Part shown: one piece after another, positions 6,181-10,227 of the stretch
Layout of the letters: each line of letters begins with the position of its first letter
Numbering within the stretch: position 1 is the stretch's first letter
NCBI GenBank assembly: GCA_030432455.1
Contig: JAUIHC010000076.1
Coordinates: 1-10,227, forward strand
DNA: 10,227 bases
Direction: 5' to 3'
Source of the DNA: Phycisphaerae bacterium
Lineage (GTDB): Bacteria > Planctomycetota > Phycisphaerae > Phycisphaerales > SM1A02
Notes under the pieces: generated by a model
What the model was told of the DNA's origin: nothing
The model's input: only the letters and a program-made list of their open reading frames with translations
Database searches by the model: none
Translations under genes and position numbers: made by a program

Positions 6181-6218
6181 GGAATCGGCGACCGGGGATT
6201 TCAGGTGGAATCGCCGAC
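6181..6218. repeat. 12-bp direct repeat in the divergent control region
   Basis: GGAATCGGCGAC (6181-6192) and GGAATCGCCGAC (6207-6218) differ at one position and start 26 bp apart. They lie just upstream of a possible -10 for the sigma gene and upstream of the coiled-coil gene, a suitable place for a regulator to act on both. The binding protein is unknown. Confidence 0.45.
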
Positions 6219-6224
6219 GGCTGG

Positions 6225-6230
6225 TACCTT
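6225..6230 (+). promoter_or_regulatory. Possible -10 element of the sigma factor operon
   Basis: TACCTT lies 10 bp before an ATG at 6241 and 111 bp before the sigma factor start. There is no clear -35; a TTCAGG (6200-6205) is 19 bp upstream. This could be a promoter read by an alternative sigma factor, possibly the one encoded next. Confidence 0.25.
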
Positions 6231-6240
6231 TGTCGTCGTC

Positions 6241-6300
6241 ATGTCGGAGGCCCGGGGGCTCGCGGACGGCGGATCGCACCGCCTTTCGGAATCGTCTTGA
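6241..6300 (+). CDS. Possible 19-residue leader peptide upstream of the sigma factor
   Basis: Short frame MSEARGLADGGSHRLSESS with a TGA stop at 6298-6300, 41 bp before the sigma factor start. The ATG lies 10 bp after a -10-like TACCTT, so a transcript from there would have almost no leader. No ribosome binding site precedes it. It is not rich in any one amino acid as an attenuator peptide would be. It could be chance; it is listed because it fills the sigma factor leader. Confidence 0.2.
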   Translation: MSEARGLADGGSHRLSESS

Positions 6301-6341
6301 AAGGCGACGCCCGGTCCTCCCAAACAGGGAGCGTGACTCTC

Positions 6342-7079
6342 GTGAACCCCATGACCACATCCTTCGTCGCCCGCCTTCGGGATCGGGACGACGCCGCCTG
6401 GTTCGAACTTTGGACGGTCTTCGGCCCGGTCATCCGGGCCCAGTTGCACCGCTGGGGCCGGGGGGCGGTCGGGGCCGCCACGGTCGAGGACCTCACTCAG
6501 GACACCCTGACGGCCTTGTCCAGCTCGATCGACCGCTTCGACCCGGATCGCGGGGCGAGGTTCAGCACATGGCTGCTCTCCATCGCCAAGCATGTCCTCT
6601 GTGACGAGCTGGACCGTCGTCACGCCCAGAAGCGGGGTGGCGGCAAGCGGGCCGCGAGCCTCGACGAGTCGTTCATGGGAAGTTCGAACGGACCGCAACC
6701 CGACGAGGAGTACGAGCGTCTCGTCTTCCAGGCCAAGGTTCATGCCGCCATCCGCGAGTCGCAGCAGCACTGCGAGTTCCTGCACTTCGAGGTCTACCGC
6801 ATGCGGGTGCTCGAGGGGATGCAGGGGAAGGTGGTCGCGGAACAGATGGGCATCAGCGAGCCCACGGTCTCGCGGCACCTTCAGAAGGTCCGGACGCTGC
6901 TTCGAGACCGACTCGCCGAGATCGTCGGCACCTACAGCTTCACCAGCGACGAACTCGCCGAGGCCGAGCATGCGGGACTCGGCGGCGACGACGCCCTCTT
7001 CGACGAGGCGCTCAGCGAGCTGTATCGACGACATGTCGAACTGCTCGAGATCGACGACTCGAGACAGCCGACCCTGTGA
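6342..7079 (+). CDS. ECF-type sigma-70 family sigma factor
   Basis: 245 residues from the GTG at 6342, chosen because AGGGAG (6326-6331) is 10 nt upstream; the ATG at 6351 is too far from it and the GTG at 6333 too close. The reading frame stays open far upstream, but that part is not coding. Region 2 spans residues ~10-95: VEDLTQDTLTAL (48-59) is the polymerase-binding helix, and RFSTWLLSIAKHVLCDELDR (from 73) is the -10-recognition part. Region 4 is near residues 145-195, with a helix-turn-helix in KVVAEQMGISEPTVSRHLQK (from 163). Region 3 is absent, as in ECF sigmas. An acidic ~45-residue C-terminal extension follows region 4. No anti-sigma gene is adjacent; a Ser/Thr kinase follows after 45 bp, the arrangement known for planctomycete kinase-linked ECF sigmas, so phosphorylation may control it. 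Confidence 0.9.
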   Translation: MNPMTTSFVARLRDRDDAAWFELWTVFGPVIRAQLHRWGRGAVGAATVEDLTQDTLTALSSSIDRFDPDRGARFSTWLLSIAKHVLCDELDRRHAQKRGGGKRAASLDESFMGSSNGPQPDEEYERLVFQAKVHAAIRESQQHCEFLHFEVYRMRVLEGMQGKVVAEQMGISEPTVSRHLQKVRTLLRDRLAEIVGTYSFTSDELAEAEHAGLGGDDALFDEALSELYRRHVELLEIDDSRQPTL

Positions 7080-7124
7080 TCGCGGTCGCGGCCGCATGGT
7101 CGCCCGCCGACGGAATCCGCACCG

Positions 7125-9401
7125 ATGGACCCACAAAGCTTCTTCACCATCATCTCCGTCCTGCTCGCCGTCGCGGGCGGTGCCGTCGTGCTGGTCGCGG
7201 GCACGATCCTCGCCGTGAAGCTCGGGGTCGGCCTGTTCTCGGCGATCGGCGCCGTGTTCGGTCGGATCTTCGAGTTCATCGGGGGGGTGTTCAGCGACGC
7301 CACGCGACTGGTCGGTGCCGTTCTGGCGTCGATCGTGTTCGTGCCGCTGGTGCTGCTCAACGTGATGCTCGGCAGATGGTCGGCGGCGAACCACTTCGCG
7401 GAGGCCTTGCGGCGAGAATTGCGACTCGTGACCTGCCGCACGGTGTCGATCGTCGCTCGTCGTCCGCTCCGTCTGCTCTTTCTCGACGGCGTGCTCGAAG
7501 GCGTCGAGCAGCGGGCGGTGGAGGCGGTGCGACACGCCCCTGGTTCGGACCGGCCGAAGCGGGGCATGGAGTTCCCCGGCTTCGAGATCACCGGCTCGCT
7601 TCCCGCGGGCGGTTCGGGTGCGAAGCTCTACATCGCCCGGCCCGACGACGCCACGAAGCGGCGTCTCGTCGGTTCGCCCGACGAGGTCGTCATCAAGAGC
7701 TTTGCGCTCGCCGAGGGCAGTTCGCTGCCGCAGATCGTTCGTGAGAGTCGTTCGCTCGACGCGGCCCGGCGGCTCGGTCTCGTGCTCGCGCACGAACTCG
7801 ACGACACCCGCTTCTGGTACGCGATGCCGTACCACCCCGGCGACAACCTCTCGGTGGTGGTCCGGCATGTGCACGCCTTCGCCGACGGCGACGGTCCGGC
7901 GAGTGACGATCTCGGTCGCCTGGTCGGCTACGCGGTCGATCTCGTCGCGACGCTCGACCGGTACCACCGGGAAGGCATGTGGCACAAGGATGTCAAGCCC
8001 GACAACATCATCGTGCACGACCAGGCGGCGCATCTGGTGGACTTCGGACTCGTGTCGTCGCTCAAGTCCGCGATGACGCTCACGACGCACGGCACCGAGT
8101 ACTTCCGCGATCCCGAGATGGTCCGGCTCGCCATGAAGGGCGTGAAGGTCCACGAGGTCAACGGGGCGAAGTTCGATGTCTACGGTGCCGGCGCGGTGCT
8201 CTACTTCATGCTGGAGAACACCTTCCCCGGGCACGGCGGTCTCAGCCGCTTCGAGCGATCGTCGCCGGAGGCGTTGCGGATGATCGTCCGACGCGCCATG
8301 GCCGACTACGCGCACCGGTACGGCAGTGCCGCCGAGATGCTCGCGGATCTCCGCGCCGTGGCCGCCGCGGCGGATCCGTGGTCGGTGAAGCCGGCGATGC
8401 TGCCGTCGATGTCCGGAGCCGTCATCGAGGACCAGTCCGACGCCGAGGTGGTGGGCGTGTCCCGAGCCGCGACCTCGCGTCGTCCGGCGCCGCCGCCGGT
8501 GGCGACTCCCCCAGTCGCCGGTCGGCCGCTGATTCCGGTGACCAACTGGTGGACCGGGGCGTACGCATCCGCGGCGGAACGCCCGCGGGCTCGCGAGCAG
8601 GTCCGGGCGGCCCGCAGCCGCGCCGACGCTCGTCGTCGCGCCGTCGCCGCGCCCGGCGGCGGGCGACTCTCCGGCGTGCTGGTGGTGCTGGTGCTCGGGG
8701 TGATCTCCGCGGTCGTGGGCTTCCTGATGGTCTTCAGCCTCGACGGCTCGTTCGATGGGGGCGTCATTGCCAGAGGGGGTGTCGAGTCGGAGGTCGGCGG
8801 TCGCCCCGATGCGTGGGACTTCGAGCAGGCGCTCGCGGTCGGAGGCGCCCCGGCGACGGCGCGAGAGTCGATCGCGATGGTGCTCGACGAGCAGCAGTTT
8901 CCCGCGGATGGATCGGCGCGATCATTCGCGGAACCGTTCATGGAGGCGCTTCGGTCGCGGGGCTGGAGCGTCGTCGACGACATCGATCAGGATGCCCGGG
9001 CCCGCGTGCTGCTCGGTGGCCGGCAGGAGATTCCCGGGCGAGGGGTTCTTGAGAATCTGGGCGTCGATGCGCTCTTCGTGGTCCGGACGGATTCCGAGCT
9101 TGGGGTTGATCGCGTCATCTTGAGCACAACCCGGGGGACCGGAACGTCGATCGTGGTGGTCGATGTGTCGGCGGAGAGCGACCTCGAGTCGCAGAGCATG
9201 GTGGAGTCGGAAGGGAACGATCGCTCGATCGCCGGCCGCACCCTCGGACCGATCGACGGCGTCGTCGATCGGCTCGAACGCCTCGCTGATCGGCTCCAGA
9301 CACGGTTCGAGTCGAAGGCCGGCCAGGTTCGCATCGACTGGACATCGACGCCCGACGCGGCGATCGTGATGCCGCATGTCGTCACCGAGTTCGTCAACTG
9401 A
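7125..9401 (+). CDS. Transmembrane Ser/Thr protein kinase with C-terminal extracytoplasmic domain
   Basis: 758 residues, start ATG at 7125, 45 bp after the sigma gene, without a strong ribosome binding site. Residues ~5-85 hold two or three hydrophobic segments. The kinase domain follows (~155-425): glycine loop AGGSGAKLY (161-169), Lys191 in VVIKSF, catalytic loop WHKDVKPDNI with Asp289, Lys291 and Asn294, metal-binding DFG at 306-308, and DPE where APE is usual. The catalytic residues are all present, so it should be active; HKD instead of HRD makes it a non-RD type. A Pro/Arg-rich linker leads to a last membrane segment at ~515-537 (GVLVVLVLGVISAVVGFLMV), then ~220 residues of mixed alpha/beta character that I cannot assign and that are probably outside the cytoplasm. 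It would phosphorylate Ser/Thr on cytoplasmic partners, plausibly the adjacent sigma factor. Its stop overlaps the next gene. Confidence 0.9.
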   Translation: MDPQSFFTIISVLLAVAGGAVVLVAGTILAVKLGVGLFSAIGAVFGRIFEFIGGVFSDATRLVGAVLASIVFVPLVLLNVMLGRWSAANHFAEALRRELRLVTCRTVSIVARRPLRLLFLDGVLEGVEQRAVEAVRHAPGSDRPKRGMEFPGFEITGSLPAGGSGAKLYIARPDDATKRRLVGSPDEVVIKSFALAEGSSLPQIVRESRSLDAARRLGLVLAHELDDTRFWYAMPYHPGDNLSVVVRHVHAFADGDGPASDDLGRLVGYAVDLVATLDRYHREGMWHKDVKPDNIIVHDQAAHLVDFGLVSSLKSAMTLTTHGTEYFRDPEMVRLAMKGVKVHEVNGAKFDVYGAGAVLYFMLENTFPGHGGLSRFERSSPEALRMIVRRAMADYAHRYGSAAEMLADLRAVAAAADPWSVKPAMLPSMSGAVIEDQSDAEVVGVSRAATSRRPAPPPVATPPVAGRPLIPVTNWWTGAYASAAERPRAREQVRAARSRADARRRAVAAPGGGRLSGVLVVLVLGVISAVVGFLMVFSLDGSFDGGVIARGGVESEVGGRPDAWDFEQALAVGGAPATARESIAMVLDEQQFPADGSARSFAEPFMEALRSRGWSVVDDIDQDARARVLLGGRQEIPGRGVLENLGVDALFVVRTDSELGVDRVILSTTRGTGTSIVVVDVSAESDLESQSMVESEGNDRSIAGRTLGPIDGVVDRLERLADRLQTRFESKAGQVRIDWTSTPDAAIVMPHVVTEFVN

Positions 9402-9849
9402 GTTCGAGCCGAGGGATGAGATCGACCTGCTGGTCGCGTTCCTCGCACATCGTTCGACGCCGTGCCCGCGGTGTCGATTCGATCTTCGGGACGCCCGCGA
9501 GCCGCGGTGCCCGGAGTGCGGCGAGGTGATCCGGCTTCAGGTCGGGGCGGCTCGACCGCTGCTCGGCTGGCTGATCGTCGCGATGGCGCCGGGGGTCTTC
9601 AGTGCGATTGCGGGAGGAATCCTCGCGGTGCCCATGACGCTCTCGCTGCTGTTCGGCTCGGGGTCGGGCATCCCTCCCGAAGCGTGGTTCTGCGAGTCGG
9701 TCGCACTCGTCAGCGTGGCGTTCCTCGCGGTGATCTGGAGGGGGAGGTGGCGGTTCCTCGCCCTCCGACAGGAGCTTCGCGGCGGCCTCGCGGCCGGACT
9801 CTGGATCGCGCATGCGCTGGCGGCGGCGTGGGCGATCTTCGCGCTCTGA
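9376..9849 (+). CDS. Small membrane protein with N-terminal zinc ribbon
   Basis: 157 residues. CPRCRFDL (Cys30, Cys33) and CPECG (Cys45, Cys48) form a four-cysteine zinc ribbon, followed by three or four hydrophobic segments (~63-95, 105-121, 138-157). Similar small proteins with the CPxCxYDLRG...CPECG pattern are common in planctomycetes and lack a defined function. The chosen ATG overlaps the end of the kinase gene by 26 bp, which implies translational coupling, but no ribosome binding site is evident and the true start could be a rarer codon further in. The ATG at 9416, behind GAGGG, is in a different frame and so does not serve this protein. The overlap places it in the sigma-kinase operon. 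Confidence 0.75.
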   Translation: MSSPSSSTEFEPRDEIDLLVAFLAHRSTPCPRCRFDLRDAREPRCPECGEVIRLQVGAARPLLGWLIVAMAPGVFSAIAGGILAVPMTLSLLFGSGSGIPPEAWFCESVALVSVAFLAVIWRGRWRFLALRQELRGGLAAGLWIAHALAAAWAIFAL

Positions 9850-9896
9850 GCGTTCGTCGGGCTCCGGATACGATGCGGGATTGACAGGAGGCCGTC

Positions 9897-10227
9897 ATGA
9901 CCCATCCCGGCGCCCGACTGCGGGCCCTCGTCGAACAGGACGTCGTCAGCATTCCCGGGGCCTTCAACGCCCTGGTCGCCCGGGCGGTCCGTGACGCGGG
10001 CTTCGCGGCGACCTACATCTCCGGCGGGGCCACCGCGAACGTCGCCGGTTTTCCGGATGTCGGCCTGCTGACGATGACCGAGGTCTGCCGGACGATCCGT
10101 GAGGTCGCGGACGCGTCGGAACTGCCCGTCGTCGCCGATGCGGACACCGGATACGGGGAGATCGAGTGCGCCGTCCGCACCACCATCGAGTACGAGCGGG
10201 CCGGGGCGGCGGCGCTGCACGTCGAGG
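9897..10227 (+). CDS. Isocitrate lyase/PEP mutase superfamily protein, 2-methylisocitrate lyase-like, partial
   Basis: The first 110 residues; the gene runs off the window. The start ATG at 9897 has AGGAGG (9886-9891) 5 nt upstream. The sequence shows SIPGAFNALVARAVRDAGF, then YISGGATANVAGFPDVGLLT, and VVADADTGYGE. The YxSG...G.PD.G and D-x-DTG(Y/F)G motifs are those of PrpB (2-methylisocitrate lyase) and related carboxyphosphonoenolpyruvate mutases, the second holding the Mg2+-binding aspartates. PrpB cleaves 2-methylisocitrate to pyruvate and succinate in propionate catabolism. The active-site KxCGH loop that separates lyases from mutases lies beyond the window, so PrpB is the best guess rather than certain. 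It is 47 bp from the zinc-ribbon gene with its own strong ribosome binding site and no obvious promoter or terminator between. Confidence 0.85.
   Translation, partial: MTHPGARLRALVEQDVVSIPGAFNALVARAVRDAGFAATYISGGATANVAGFPDVGLLTMTEVCRTIREVADASELPVVADADTGYGEIECAVRTTIEYERAGAAALHVE

Noticed and set aside
4854..6341. Open frame continuous with the sigma factor that would make a 741-residue protein
   Set aside because: It crosses the RNA hairpins and lies antisense to the coiled-coil gene, and the added sequence matches nothing in sigma factors. The sigma homology begins only after 6342, behind a ribosome binding site.
6201..8315. Long minus-strand open frame (704 residues)
   Set aside because: It is antisense to the sigma factor and kinase, whose motifs are unambiguous. 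Its Arg/His/Glu-rich composition is typical of a GC-rich antisense frame.

Overview
The window is GC-rich DNA, most likely from a planctomycete of the Phycisphaerae type. This is inferred from gene content: a TPR protein carrying two RNA polymerase alpha-CTD-like modules, an ECF-type sigma factor directly followed by a membrane Ser/Thr protein kinase, and a small membrane protein with the zinc ribbon pattern CPRCxxDLR...CPECG. No rRNA or tRNA gene is visible, so the assignment rests on these families only.

Layout, left to right. (1) The 3' end of a ComM/YifB-type Mg-chelatase-like AAA+ ATPase gene (to 176). (2) A MATE-family multidrug/cation antiporter (205-1779). (3) A TPR plus tandem alpha-CTD protein (1964-2884), with a recognisable promoter at the end of the MATE gene and a ~150-nt leader holding three consecutive perfect hairpins; a strong hairpin follows the gene. 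(4) A SpoIID/LytB-domain protein with a twin-arginine and lipobox signal (3076-4491). (5) A ~700-bp region without protein genes (4492-5198). It appears to encode a ~410-nt structured RNA on the minus strand, with a promoter preceded by two A-tracts, a chain of hairpins, and an intrinsic terminator with eight U's. (6) A membrane-anchored coiled-coil protein on the minus strand (5199-6092). (7) Divergent from it, a sigma factor (6342-7079), a transmembrane Ser/Thr kinase (7125-9401) and a zinc-ribbon membrane protein (9376-9849), closely spaced and probably one operon. (8) The start of an isocitrate lyase/PEP mutase superfamily gene resembling prpB (9897 to the window end).

Working together: sigma factor, kinase and zinc-ribbon protein look like an envelope-signal to transcription module of the ECF-sigma/Ser-Thr-kinase kind described in planctomycetes; the kinase has a large domain beyond its last membrane segment that could be the sensor. 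The coiled-coil protein shares the divergent control region with it.

The most unusual element is the candidate RNA. Four successive hairpins share the hexaloop CGGGAA while their outer stems differ in sequence but keep pairing. GGA in a hexaloop closed by a stem is the recognition form used by CsrA/RsmE proteins, so a CsrA-titrating (CsrB/RsmZ-like) RNA is the leading hypothesis. This is inference from structure; no csrA gene lies in the window.
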